DNA of 64,000 bases from Gerris lacustris (Eukaryota; Arthropoda; Insecta; Hemiptera; Gerridae). The stretch's first letter is position 1; the number at the start of each line of letters is the position of its first letter. The stretch is from assembly GCA_951217055.1 (NCBI GenBank), contig OX578277.1, positions 55,385,044 to 55,449,043 on the forward strand, in the 5' to 3' direction. Made by a program: the position numbers and the translations under genes. Under the pieces are notes generated by a model, which saw nothing but the letters and a program-made list of their open reading frames with translations, ran no database searches and was not told the DNA's origin. Positions 25,501 to 36,600 of the stretch are shown here, piece after piece.

Positions 25501-27607
25501 AGTTATTCATTAATACAGTTGTTTGTTTGTGTCAACATGAATAGGCCTCCTAATTTCACTATGGAGGAAGCGATTAAACCCGTAGTGAGGGGTTAAGAAA
25601 GGCTTTTCTCAAAAGGTTGGTTGTCGACTAGATGTGCATCTCACTACAATCGGCCGAGCTTTTCGGCGGTTCCAGGTGTGTGGATATGACCGAAAGAGGC
25701 GAAATAGGTCCGCCTAAGATGAATACAATAGAAAAAAGATCCTAATTGAACAACTTTTGTGTAAGCACAAAAATATAAAAGTGGTGCGTTAATTTTGACG
25801 GGGACTTTAGTAAAGTTTTATTGATATTTACAGTATGTGCTTTAGCTAAGGGTTTTTTTTTATTTTAAATATGGGTTTTACGACACTTGTCATGGAATGC
25901 AAAAGATAAAAATGGTATAATCTTAAAAAGTTATTTTTTTAAGGCTCTGAAAGGTAGTGTTTAATTGTTTGAGGATAGAAAATAAAAATATTAAGAAAGG
26001 AAGAACAATTATCGAGGAAATATACGATAAGCATTGGAGTAATCAATGTACAATTGTACATACTAGATACCAGTGATTGAAACTTTACATTAGTATTCAT
26101 AACTTACGTAAACTCTTTAAAGAAGGAGTCTTTAAGACCAGTTATTGTCAAGTTCGTCATTATGAATTTAAGTTTAAAATTGTTTTGGCCTTGTTCCAAA
26201 CTCATGCTAGGTATAAATAAAGGATCAAGTGGTTGTAATCTCATCTCAGGTATACCTGTGAACAATACCAGTAAGAGCTTGTAATAAATATCTACTAATG
26301 CTAATTGAGAAAACAAAAGAAAACACTTTTATAGTGAGACTAATATTGAAAATAAACGTAGGATCAGACAATACCTTTCAAAAGTCTTGGTGTTACTTCT
26401 TTTGCTGAATCAAATACGCATTTTGATAACTTCTGATCAGACAGCTTACACAATTTAAAAAAGTCTGAGGCTAGAACATTAATAATGACAGAGTAATTAA
26501 GATAAAAAAAAATAAATAAATCGAAACGACTTTCCCGCTATTTAATTTGTTTTATTGTTTAATTTAATTTGTTTTATTGTTCTTGACTAGCAGCTTTTGT
26601 TTTATGTAGCCCCATTTTATACTAATTCAACATGATAAAATTAAATTACACTTTATTTCGGTTTTCAACAAGAAATGTTCATCATCGCGTAAGATACCGA
26701 TACCGGGAGAGTTATTTCAAATAGAATTATAACAGTAAAAACCAAAAAATACTCGTTAGACCCAACCCGTTAATTACCCGACGCTGCTCCTTATATACCC
26801 AATTTCATTGACATCGGTTCAGTAATTTAGGCTTCACACGACTGGCAACGGCAACATACAAGTTCAAGAAAATGTTTTTGGAATTAGGAAACCATAAATT
26901 AAATCTCGAAATCGAATGCATCACAAATATTTTGTTAATTGGAAAATCAAAATGGGAAATCAAAAATAAATCCCGTTATCATTCAGCAAAAAAATACTTA
27001 TTTAAATAATATTAATACATATATTACTAGTATTGTGCTTTTGATTGTTTTATTTTTGGTTTCTTATGTTTTGTAATTATAATTTATTATTGAAGAATAT
27101 TAATATTTAACGTTTAATGAGTTTTACGCATGTTGGATTTGAATACCTCATAATTTCTAGGACTGGATGAGAAAAAGAAAGACATAATGGATGAGATACG
27201 GAAAAGAATCATCATTTAATTTATTGCCATATATAATATAAAGTTTTTTTAAAACTTAATTTTTCAATTACAAATATTATTTATAAAATCTACAAACAAT
27301 AAATTTTACCTTAAGTGTCTTGTTTCTTAAATTGATTGATGATCAGATTTTGAAAATATAAATTATATATCTCTTAAAATGATAAATTTATTTTCAACTA
27401 AATCCTCCCACAATAACATAATGTATAATGTATTTTCTTTAGAGTTTACCCAATGCTATAACAACTATTTTTTAAAAAACGCGAATAACAGAAATGTGTA
27501 AAGTAATTTGATAAACATATAATTAAGTTATAATTACGTTTTTTCTTTGCTTCAGAAGTGCTGGAGAGAATTGTGACAATGCCTACTAGACAGAAGATAA
27601 GTTCCAT
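19521..27607 (-). CDS. Takeout/JHBP-family secreted protein A, six exons, 249 aa
   Basis: Exons on the minus strand: 27538-27607, 26375-26470, 26108-26255, 21037-21170, 20322-20471 and 19521-19672, total 750 nt including stop. All introns are GT-AG and phases agree. Exon 1 encodes a signal peptide (MELIFCLVGIVTILSS...). The conserved N-terminal Cys pair is Cys31/Cys41, followed by GIPEMRLQPLDPLFIP, GGYSMDGQILVLPVKGEG and the takeout motif NLFNGDK (191-197) plus FFNDNWRE near the C-terminus. Length is usual for the family. Members are extracellular lipid-ligand carriers related to juvenile hormone binding protein, and Drosophila takeout links feeding, clock and male behaviour; the ligand here is unknown. 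Intron 3 (4.9 kb) is swollen by a Harbinger-like element and a Tc1/mariner remnant. Its partner is takeout-B at 45.4-52.2 kb. Confidence 0.93.
21670..22078 (+). repeat. Repeat family copy (GGAACATTTTTGGTCCC family)
   Basis: It shares ordered words with the 47.6-kb copy: CCAAGACAGAAATCCG, GAACATTTTTGGTCCCGT, AATGAAATTTGGAT, CCACATG- or CACATG-like stretches and ACATTTATTTA. It is non-coding, probably a non-autonomous element. An inverted copy lies at about 22780-23300. Confidence 0.55.
22780..23300 (-). repeat. Repeat family copy, inverted relative to 21.67 kb
   Basis: Reverse-complement match to the same family: GGGACCCAAAATGTACCC on the plus strand corresponds to the GGTACATTTTGGGTCCC form, and TAAATGTATGTCTGTGCGCA corresponds to the tail part. 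Together with 21670-22078 it makes a spaced inverted pair inside the Harbinger-like element. Confidence 0.5.
23735..24240. repeat. Minisatellite, units of roughly 65 bp
   Basis: Repeating words are ATTCCATCGGCAAAAAT, CCGGGCCTAGC, GACAATCGGGCCGGTATAGT and GTTTAAT. There are seven or eight diverged units, with a hint of alternating unit types about 128 bp apart. They lie in the right part of the Harbinger-like element. A 62-residue minus-strand frame across it is only a translated repeat. Confidence 0.75.
24215..24315 (+). repeat. hAT right-end fragment with poly-G
   Basis: A run of 13 G (24277-24289) is followed by TTGGGACCCCCTGCGTACGC and CACTG, the right end of CAGTGGCGTACGC-type hAT elements. 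No left partner was found, so this is a solo end. Confidence 0.45.
24466..24690 (-). pseudogene. Possible Harbinger transposase N-terminal remnant (74 aa)
   Basis: After a hydrophobic start, the frame has KRRFFRTRRFCPSILNSRRK, then an acidic stretch ending NLDYRIDATWDS. PIF/Harbinger transposases often begin with an aromatic Arg-Arg-x-Trp-x-x-Pro-x-x-x-x-Arg-Arg stretch, followed by a Leu-rich acidic helix and an Asn-x-x-Arg-Met segment. The layout is similar, but the DDE domain is absent. The position inside the TAA-flanked element is the main support. Confidence 0.4.
25282..25807 (+). mobile_element. Tc1/mariner remnant in takeout-A intron 3
   Basis: The inverted ends share CCCCGTCAAAATTAACG and are flanked by TA (25280-25281 and 25808-25809). 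The interior, around 25630-25720 on the plus strand, still reads as a helix-turn-helix like those of Tc1 transposases (VHLTTIGRAFRRF, then YDRKRRNR) before stops appear. The catalytic DDE/D domain is missing. Confidence 0.8.
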
Positions 27608-27980
27608 TGTGAGTTATTCGAAGCTTCAGAAGAGACTGGGTGTTGTTTCTATGCACAGCTTAAGATGTGAACTCCTTTAGTTCCTCTCCTTGATCCTGCT
27701 GTCAAGGTTAAGGTTCCGGCCGCAAATACCTAAGGAAGTGTTTAAATAGTGCCAATTAGTGATTAGTGTGGCATGCAGCTTCCTCGCGTCTTTTTACAAG
27801 CGCACTTTAATAATGATATGCATGGGTGCCTACATTTGCATAGGGGCAAACAGGGGCGATTGAACCCCCTCCCCCCCTCCCCTGGAATACTGATGCGTTT
27901 CTTTTAAGTGTTCCTAAAACAATTGTCAGACTTTTTCACGTTTAATTTATAAAAAATAAATATGTAAAATTATAAAATTA
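27608..27980. promoter_or_regulatory. Upstream region of takeout-A
   Basis: Directly upstream of the takeout-A start codon. It should contain the promoter, but I see no clear TATA box or initiator at a fixed place. It ends where an inverted MITE pair begins. No coding exon is visible. Confidence 0.3.
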
Positions 27981-28997
27981 CGTTCATAATTACATAACCC
28001 AGAGTTTTTCATTTATTAGTTTTCGCAGGTACATTTAATTATTATTGAACATTTCATCAAACTTTTACTTAAAAATAACTTCTTCTCGGCGGGTAGTCGA
28101 ACCCAGCCTCTCTCCGTCCATGTTACAGCTATTTTCTCAGGAACTATATTTTTCCCGGGAAAACGGCTTCTATCGTTAGATTCGTATTTAAATAGACTAC
28201 ATTTTAGAATTTTTTAATCAAAAACGTCGGAATCGTTTTCGAGAAATAATTTATAATTATATAATAATATAATTAGATAATAATTTCGAGAGTTTTTGGG
28301 GGTATCGCCCCCAAATTCGGAGCTAAAATTAATTTCTCGATTTCACCTCGGGGTATGATGTTTCTGAACATTTATGGCAAATTTATGTCCAAAGTAGTTT
28401 AGGCTCCAGCCGTCTGCACAGAGACAGTCATTTTTTAAAAACCACATATTTGGACACTCAGGGGACCTCAAAAAGTGTAAATCCATCTAAATCGAATTTT
28501 TGCGCCATCACAATACTTTCGCTTTATCGTCGTCTGTCGTCTATCTGTGTAGACGTCTGGAGCCTAAACAGGGCCAATTTTTGACGAAATTAGGCATACG
28601 TTCAGAAAATTCATACCCCGAGGTGAAATCGAAAAATGAATATTAGCTCCAAATTTGGGGGCGCCACCCCCAAAAACTCTCGAAATTATTATTTAATTAT
28701 TTTATTATAAATTCTTTCTCGAAAGCGGTTCCGAAGATTTTTATTAAAAAATTCTAAAGTGAAGTCCATTTAAAACAAAGCCGTTTTCCCGGGAAAAATC
28801 TAGTTCCTGAGGAAATAGCTTTAAACGCGAACGGAGAGAGGCCGGATTCGATTCCCCACCGAGGACAAATTATTTTTATTTTAAATGTTGATAAAATGTT
28901 CAATCATAATTAAATTTACCTACGACAACTTAAAATATTAAAACCAACGAATGGAAAACACTGGGCTAAGTAAATATGAACTTCTATTTGAGAAAGT
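27981..28997. mobile_element. Tail-to-tail pair of ACTTTCTC-family MITEs (about 1-kb palindrome)
   Basis: 27981-28526 is a forward copy lacking its left tip. From 28527 the sequence turns and runs backwards through a second copy, ending AGAAAGT at 28997, the inverted left tip. Shared words appear in both orientations: GGTATCGCCCCCAAATTCGG against TTTGGGGGCGCCACCCCC, and the GTCTGCACAG cluster. The reverse copy lacks about the last 110 bp of the unit. Confidence 0.75.
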
Positions 28998-29522
28998 TTG
29001 TTTGAGTTATCTCGGAACTACTTTTTATTTCCCCATCCTCCTCTATATGAAAATGAAAATAAATAAATAAATTTAGGCTGATGGCCCCAAAAATCAAATA
29101 AAAATTAAAGGGTCTCTGGTTCGATCTCCCGGGGGGGGGGGGGGGGGGGGGGGTCACAATGTTTTTATCGGTAATAGGAGCGAGGTAAATTACATTTGTC
29201 ATCGCCCTATAATAAGGTGTTTGCATGACTTATTTCAATTAATTAAATTCAAAATTTTAGGACTAGCTGTGGGAGGTTAGTTTTGAGGGAGGAGGGGGGG
29301 GGGGGGGGGTATTTTAACTCATAAAACCAATAAGGAATGCAAATTTTAATAAATTATATATTATATGTATATATATATATTTGTATCCTACTCTTCAGGA
29401 GCTTTCATTTGATACCCCAATCAAAATTAAAAAAACAATTGAGCGCACTAAACATTTGCGCCCACAAAATTTTCAATTAATAAAAAAAGGGACATTTTTA
29501 TCGCCAAATAATAAGGTAGGTA

Positions 29523-29674
29523 CTTCTTTAGATTGTTACTCCCCTATGTTGTTTTAGAATATAAATAAATTTACTAAATAACTATAAAGAAAAAGGGATG
29601 TTTAGTCTAATGTACTTTGGGACAAAGGAATATCACACTTCTGTTTTTACAAGGGGAGTAACAAACTAAAGAAG
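29523..29674. mobile_element. Fold-back element 1 (152 bp)
   Basis: It starts CTTCTTTAGATTGTTACTCC and ends with the near reverse complement GGGGAGTAACAAACTAAAG plus AAG. Arms are about 24 bp and enclose about 100 bp of unrelated sequence. Confidence 0.75.
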
Positions 29675-29688
29675 AACATCCCGAACAT

Positions 29689-29748
29689 CTTCTTTAGATT
29701 GTTACTCTCCTCTGTTTTTTTTATGAGGGGAGTAATAATCTAAAGAAG
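29689..29748. mobile_element. Fold-back element 2 (60 bp), same arms as element 1
   Basis: The arms CTTCTTTAGATTGTTACTCT and GGGGAGTAATAATCTAAAG plus AAG are the same as those of element 1, with almost no interior. It starts 14 bp after element 1 ends. Confidence 0.75.
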
Positions 29749-30326
29749 TGTCATAAGATATTTACATGAATTATTTCAAAATTTTACTACTAGCCATTAT
29801 AGGGTGGTTAGGCGGTTTTTTCTCCCAGTATATTTTAACTCTTTGCAAAACTTAAAAAAGCATTCTACCCTTCAGGAGCTTTCATTTGATACCCCACTCG
29901 AAAATTTAAAAATATTTGAGTTTACCTTACCTTTTTATAATCCTAAGTATACCTTACCTTTTTGCGAATTGCGCATGCGCATATGTGTGGATAAAAAAGT
30001 TACTCCAGTATTTAAAATTTCAACTTTTTACCTTAAACAAGAGATATGAACCACAGAGCGACGGAGAGACAGACACTTCACCCTCTGCATAAGGGTTTCG
30101 AGAAGGATCTTCGAAACCTTAAAGCCATACCCTATAACTTTGACCGCTATTTAGTCAAAATGTGATGATATTATTTATTTAAAGCTTCGTCAAGCCGGTC
30201 GAGACGAATTTACACTTATCTTCACTCATCATCTTAACTGCTCGTCGCAGATTTTAGTCCTTTTAGAAAAACCGTACTCATTTATTGAACACTAAAGAGC
30301 ACGATCGCGATCGGGTGGTGTTTAAG

Positions 30327-30598
30327 TGTTACCGCCTTAGCGGTAATCTTAGTTTTATAAATAATTTATATTTATTTTATATATAATTAGTTGTATTATT
30401 TATTTGTTATATGATTTCGCGACATGTATCAATCAATGTCATATATATATATTTATTAGTTTTTTAATATAATTTGACATTAGACACATTACTAATTTTC
30501 TGTAACGTAGAGCTAAAATAAAATACTCTTCAGTTACGGAACCAAGGCTTTTCAACTTATTTCTAAATACAGATATTTAACGCGCTGCGACGGCGACA
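30327..30598 (+). repeat. BEL 5' LTR
   Basis: Starts TGTTACCGCCTTAGCGG, ends GGCGACA. It carries AATAAA-type signals (AAAATAAAATAC near 30515). Matches the 3' LTR over its whole length. Confidence 0.95.
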
Positions 30599-30652
30599 GT
30601 TACAGAAAATTATTAATAGAAGAACAAGGAATATTAGAAAATACCAAAGAAA

Positions 30653-33511
30653 ATGAGGTCGGAGTCATCAAACGGAAAGTCTAGGTCAATAAGATCAGGA
30701 GTATCTGGCTTGTCCAACAGTAGTAGCACTGCAAGAAATTTAGTAGCTAGATTGGAAGCTATGGAAATGGAAAAGCAGCTGCAATCAAAAAAGGCAGAAC
30801 TGGAAGCCAAACGAAGAGAAATAGACGCCGATGTAGAAAAAGCTAGATTAGTGCAGGAGGCAATTAAAAATTCAGAATTAGAAGATCAAGATCTAGAAAT
30901 GGTGTTAAGCAGTCTAAGAGCTCAACAAGATCATTACCGGCCAATGTCATCAGAGGCGTTATATTAACCCAAGTTGACTAAAACTCAAGTAACTCCACCA
31001 GAACAGGAGAAGAAAAATGAAAATGATTACACCCTATCTCAACTATTTCTACAAAGACCCACTGAAGGGCAAGATACAGCAACTATTATGCCAGGGAGTA
31101 ACGATTTGGTATCTTCTGGTAATCCTGTCACAAATTCCTTTTTTATAATGTCTAAGGTCCAAATTCTGAATTCATTAGTTCCCTATATTTTTAAAGGCGA
31201 TTGTGTTGATTTCCCCATTTTTAGGGACCAAATTAAAACTGATTTAGAGGATGGAATCTTACTTGAGCATGATAAAAGAATATTTTTATCAAGGTTTCTT
31301 GGGGGAGAGGCTTTAAAGGTTTTTCAACAAAACTTTGGGCTGAGTTACTCAGAAAGTGTTTCCCTTCTCGAGCGTAGGTTTGGTAATCCAGCCGCGGTAA
31401 CTGAAGCATGGACTAATAAACTGGTCGATGGTCCTACCTTCGGTTTAAGTGATAGTAAGGGCTTACTAGAGTATGCTGAAGCTCTTACTACTGCTAGCCG
31501 TGTCTTATCACCAGAGGCTCAAAAGGAAATCAGCACAAAAAAAAAAAAAAAAAAAAAAAAATGGTTTCTCGATTACCTGTTAAGTTTTTGCAAGGGTGGG
31601 TTAAATTTATTGAATCTAAACTAGGACTAGAAACAATTAAAGATCTAGCAGTGTATGTAAGTGATATTGCTAGACATATGAATCATCCCGTTTATATTTT
31701 ACCACCAAGTAAAACTTTTACTAGGGATAACTACCAAGACAAACGCAATATTTGTTTTTCGGCTAAAGGGCGTCGAAATAATTCTTCACCTAAGGATCTG
31801 GGGCAGTCTAGTAAAATTCAAGGGGAGTTCTGTATTTATTGCAAAGGCGGTCACTTAGTTGAGTTGTGCACAGAGTTGGCTAATCAAAGTTCAGAAATTA
31901 TTAAAAAATGTATTTATAGTGAAAACCTCTGTTTTCGATGTTTAGTTCGTGGTCATAGGGGCAAAGATTGTAAGAAAAGAGCTATATGCACTGTCAAGGA
32001 TTGCAAAAAAAAACCATCCAACTAGTCTCCATGTTCTGTATCCAACGTATAATAAGGAAAGTAAAGATGTCAAAGTAGGACATAAAATAGTGATGGAAAC
32101 AGCAAGTACAAGGAAGGTAAAAACAGAGCTTAAAGGCACCACATCATTTATAATACCAGTTAGGGTTCAAAATTCTAGTAATTTAAAGAATAAAATAGTT
32201 TATGCATTGTTGGACGATGGTAGCGATGCTTGCTTTATAGCAGAAAGTTTAAAACTAGACCTAGAGTTAAAGGGAATACCTACTAGATTAGAATTAAGTA
32301 CAATCCAGGGGTTCTAATAAAAAGTTTTGACGGTAAGGTAGAGTTCAATCTCCCTTGTAATACCTATGTAAAAGATTTTATCCCAGGATCAGCAGATGAG
32401 ATACCTACCCCGGAAATTTCTGGACAGTTCGAACATCTTAGTCATTTAAAAAACAGTTTGCAGCCTTTAATGAAGAACTGTGAAATAAAGTTATTGATAG
32501 GCAACAATTGCCCCCGTGCGCTGTGTCCTGTTGAAGTTATCAAGGGGCAACAGGATGAGCCATATGGTTTGCGAACAGAGTTAGGTTGGGGAATAATTGG
32601 TCCCCGTCCAGCAGGGTATAAATCATTTATTCAAAATAAAGTTAGAAAAATAACTGTCAAAGAAATTATAAACATGTTTAATTTAGATTGTACTTCGGAA
32701 AGTAGAGATCATGGTTTGGGTCTTTCTGTAAATGACAAAAGATTTATAGATCAGGTTGAAAAGGGTATTATCCAAAGAGAGGATAATCGTTATGAGATGC
32801 CGCTCCCTCTAAACTCTAAAGGATCCAAACATAATATTACCCGTAAATAGATTATTAGCTGAAAGACGGTTAAAATCGTTGGAGAGAAAATTTAGAGACG
32901 ATAAATTTAGAGTAGACTACTAAGCTTTTATGGATGATACACTCAAAAAGGGGCATGCTGAGGAAGTGGTAGAAGATGACACAATTAAAGGTAGAGTTTG
33001 GTATTTACCTCACCATGGAGTGTATCACCCAAAAAAGCATAAGTTGCGAGTTGTTTTTGATTGCACCGCTATTTATCAGGGAATTTCTTTAAATAGCGTT
33101 TTAATTTCGAGTCCAGACTTAACGAGTTCACTCATAGGAGTTTTGATACGATTTAGGCAGGAAAGGGTTGCTTTTGGGGGAGATCTTGAGGGTATGTTCA
33201 TGCAGGTTATTGTTCCGAAAAGTGATGGGAATTTACTTAGATTTCTCTGGTGGGAAAACGGGGACACTACAAAAACCCCTAAGGTTTACAGAATGACACG
33301 ACGTTTGTTTGGAGCTGCGTCTTCACCAGGTTGCGCCAATTATGCCTTAAGACGAACAGCTATTGACCATGGCCACAAGGTAACAGACAGAGCAGCTAAG
33401 TTTATTCACCGCAACTTCTATATGGACGATGGGTGTGGGTCGGTAGACTCGGAAGAAGAAGCCATAGCTATGATTCGAGAGTTGCAAGATCTGTGCAGTA
33501 AAGGGGGTTTC
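30653..33511 (+). pseudogene. BEL gag-pol, 5' part: gag, protease, start of RT
   Basis: Gag begins at ATG 30653 with a Lys/Glu-rich coiled-coil-like segment. An in-frame TAA lies at 30965-30967, and the frame continues. A run of about 24 A (about 31537-31560) shifts the frame. Two zinc knuckles follow, CIYCKGGHLVELC and CFRCLVRGHRGKDC (31830-31975). The BEL-type protease site ALLDDGSD lies near 32205, after a further shift at about 32000. More breaks fall near 32305 and 32830, with a stop at 32921. The RT finger and palm then run to 33511 with an intact catalytic YMDD at 33419-33430. The frame is cut at GGF by the Gypsy insertion. As given it cannot encode a full polyprotein. Homopolymer errors in the assembly are a possible cause of some shifts. 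Confidence 0.9.
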
Positions 33512-33633
33512 TGACATATATTTGATTTGTTTACTATGTATATTTGTGTCAAACTTGATTCTCAATAAATAAATTAATGGATGCTTGTTAATAAAATGTG
33601 TTTCTATTAAGTAAGATACGATAAGATCTATCA
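33512..33633 (+). repeat. Gypsy 5' LTR
   Basis: 122 bp, TG...CA. Contains TTCTCAATAAATAAATTAAT, which offers a polyadenylation hexamer. Two differences from the 3' copy. Confidence 0.95.
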
Positions 33634-33635
33634 AA

Positions 33636-33647
33636 TGGCGACGAGGA
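33636..33647 (+). other. Gypsy primer binding site, tRNA-Ser type
   Basis: TGGCGACGAGGA, two bases after the 5' LTR, pairs with the CCA-bearing 3' end of tRNA-Ser(GCU) as known from insects. Match stops after 12 nt. Confidence 0.7.
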
Positions 33648-33681
33648 GTAGAACTAGTAAAACGGAGAAGGCGAAGAAGCA

Positions 33682-36600
33682 ATGAGAGTCGGTAAGATAC
33701 CAAATATTGATTACTTTAAGAAAGAGGACGTTTCCTTAGAGGAATGTGAAGCTCGAAAAACTACCCTAGAAAAGCTGTGGGATAAATTAAACAAGATACA
33801 GGACGAAATTAGGGAAACCACGGACTGGGACGACGAGGAAATTGTGTTTGTTGAAATAGAAAACACTTATTTTGAAGCAAAGAGTTATTATTAAAAATAC
33901 GTAAAATTCACAAAACGAATAAACTAGAACTAGAAGGGAGCGGCAATAGAAAAAAATCAAACCTCAATATTACATTTGCGCCTTATCAAGAAGAGGAAAC
34001 GGTAACTAATTTTATAAACAGGTTTGAAAGCTATATAAAGTTAAAGGGACAAACAGGAGATGACATAAAACTATTATCAATTATCACTATTAAATGCCTT
34101 AACCCCTAAACTTCATCAAAGGATCTTTGACCTATGTGCACCAGATGATCCTAGGGAAAAGAGATATGAAGACTTAATTGAAATACTGAAGGAACATCTC
34201 GATCCAAAACCAAGTATCTGGGCACAACAACATTTGTTTATATCGAGATTGCAAGAAGTAGATGAATCTGTGAATGAATATGCGGCCCAATTACGGAAGG
34301 CTGCGGCCTCATGCAAATTCAATTGTACTTGCAAGAAGTCAGTAGCAGAGCTATTCATTAAATTACAATTTATTAGGGGTATAAGGGATGCTGATATCCG
34401 CATGAAACTATTACAGTCGAAAGAAGAAATGGGTGTTAACGAACTGATAAACACAGCGACAGCCATTGAACTTGCTAAGAAGGAAAGTGGACAAATACAA
34501 CCGAAAGTGGAAACCCTAACAACATTGCAAATTAAAAAGAAAACGGTAAAGGTAGAAGAAAAAAAGAGGGTAAGTGATCAAGAAAAAAAGAAAACTCCAA
34601 GTATGAATGAACTATTTGAAAGGCTGAAAGGAAAATGTTATCGATGTACCAGCGAGCAGCATCGAGCTAATAAGTGCCCACACCAAAATGATACGTGCCG
34701 TTTCTGTTGGAAGAAAGGACATATAAAAATAGCATGTTGTTCAAAGAAGGCAGAAGAACCACAGAGAATTTATCAGAACCAAGAAATAGAAAATGGAGAA
34801 GAAGAACCGTACGAAATCCACGCTATATCAGGTAAATCAACAGATAGGTTTTTACTTGACATAATACTAGAAAGTAAGAAAGTGACAATGGAACTAGATA
34901 CGGGGGCGGCGTTGAGTACTATGTCATTAGAAGACTGGAAAACATTACAGATTAAAAACAGACTATACAGTACAGAAGTTGAATTGAAAACTTACACAGG
35001 GGAACGAATTAAACCTAAAGGTGTAGCCTTAGTAGAATGGGAATATAAGGGTCAAAAATGTATAAGTAAATTATACATAATAGAGGATAAAGTGGATCCT
35101 ATTTTTGGAAGGGAATGGATAAGGGAGGTAAAACTGGATTGGGCGGAAATAAGAATGATAGGCATGAAACAGACGGCTGGACTTGACAAACTCTTAATTG
35201 ATTATAAGGAGGTTTTCACTAAAGGGATAGGAGAAATACCGAATGTTAAAGGACACTATTACCTAAAAGAGGGAGCGAAACCCGTGTATTGTAAACCAAG
35301 ACCTGTGCCGTATGCCATGAAGGTAAAAATAGAGGAAGAGCTGAAAAGACTGGAAAGGGAAAAAATTATAACAAAAATAGATTTTTCAGAGTGGGGTACA
35401 CCCGTGGTCCCTGTCATAAAACCTAATGGTGCCCTTAGACTCTGTGCAGATTATAAAATCACTGTGAACAAGATGGTGAAAGATGAACCGTATCCCATTC
35501 CTAGAATCGAAGACATATATGCCTCTATGCATGGATCCAAATATTTTTGCACGTTGGACATCAGTAACGCGTACCTCCATATGGTTATGGACGATGAAAG
35601 TGCCAAAATGCAGACATTAAGCACACATCGGGGACTTTATAAAGTTAATAGATTAATGTTCGGGGTAAAAACAGCCCCACAACTATGGAACCGAGTGATG
35701 GATAGGATATTACAGGGAATACCAGACGTAAGTTTTTTTTTCGACAATATTATCGTACATGGTGCATCAAGAGAAGAAGTCATACAACGATTATCAACAG
35801 TGTTTCGGCAACTAAAAGCTTATAATCTAAAACTAAACAAAGATAAATGCAATTTTTTTGAGAAATCCATTAAATATTTAGGCCACATTATAGACGAAAC
35901 AGGAGTACACACATCACCGGAAAAGGTCAAGGGAATTACCAAAGCAAAGCGACCGGAAAATATAAACGAACTGAGGACGTTCCTGGGACTGGCTAACTAC
36001 TATAACCGATTTATTCCAAACTTAGCCACCATTCTACATCCCTTAAATAGGCTATTACAAAAAAATGTCTCTTTTAAGTGGACGGAAGATGCTGAAAGAA
36101 GTTTTAAGCGTGTAAAGGAAGAAATTACAAGTAAGAGAGTACTAGCCCACTATGATCCTAGCAAAACGTTAATCTTAGCAACGGATGCCTCACCAGTGGG
36201 GCTGGGAGCTGTCTTGTCTATAAGAGATGAAAAAGGAATTGAAAGACCCGTGGCATTTGCATCGCGGTCACTAACAAAAAGAGAAATTAAATAGTCAAAT
36301 AGACAAAGAAGCTTTAGGGATATATTGGGGACTCAAGAAATTCTTTACGTACTGCTACGGACGAAAATTCATAATACAGACTGACCACAAACCACTAATT
36401 GCAATTTTGGGACCTCATACAGCTTTACCTCCACTGTCAGCTACCAGACTTATCCATTACGCGTTGTTCCTTTCGGGGTTCAATTATGATATAGAGTGTA
36501 AATGTGCAAAGATTCATACGCATGCTGATTTTCTGTCTAGGTTTCCAGTAGAAATACCAAGCGAGAGAGAGGCAAAGGATGAAGCAGAACAATTCCAAAT

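Larger units (their letters stand above)
28998..30326. other. Intergenic, simple repeats and fold-backs only
   Basis: It contains runs of 23 G (29131-29153) and 16 G (29294-29309), two fold-back units at 29.5-29.75 kb, and a twice-used segment GGAGCTTTCATTTGATACCC (near 29400 and 29878). A 30060-30130 stretch with AGAGACAGACA and CATAAGGGTTTC resembles the tail of the repeat near 41330. No gene. Confidence 0.5.

Noticed and set aside
34116..34466. Antisense 116-residue frame in gag
   Set aside because: Shadow of the Gypsy gag frame.
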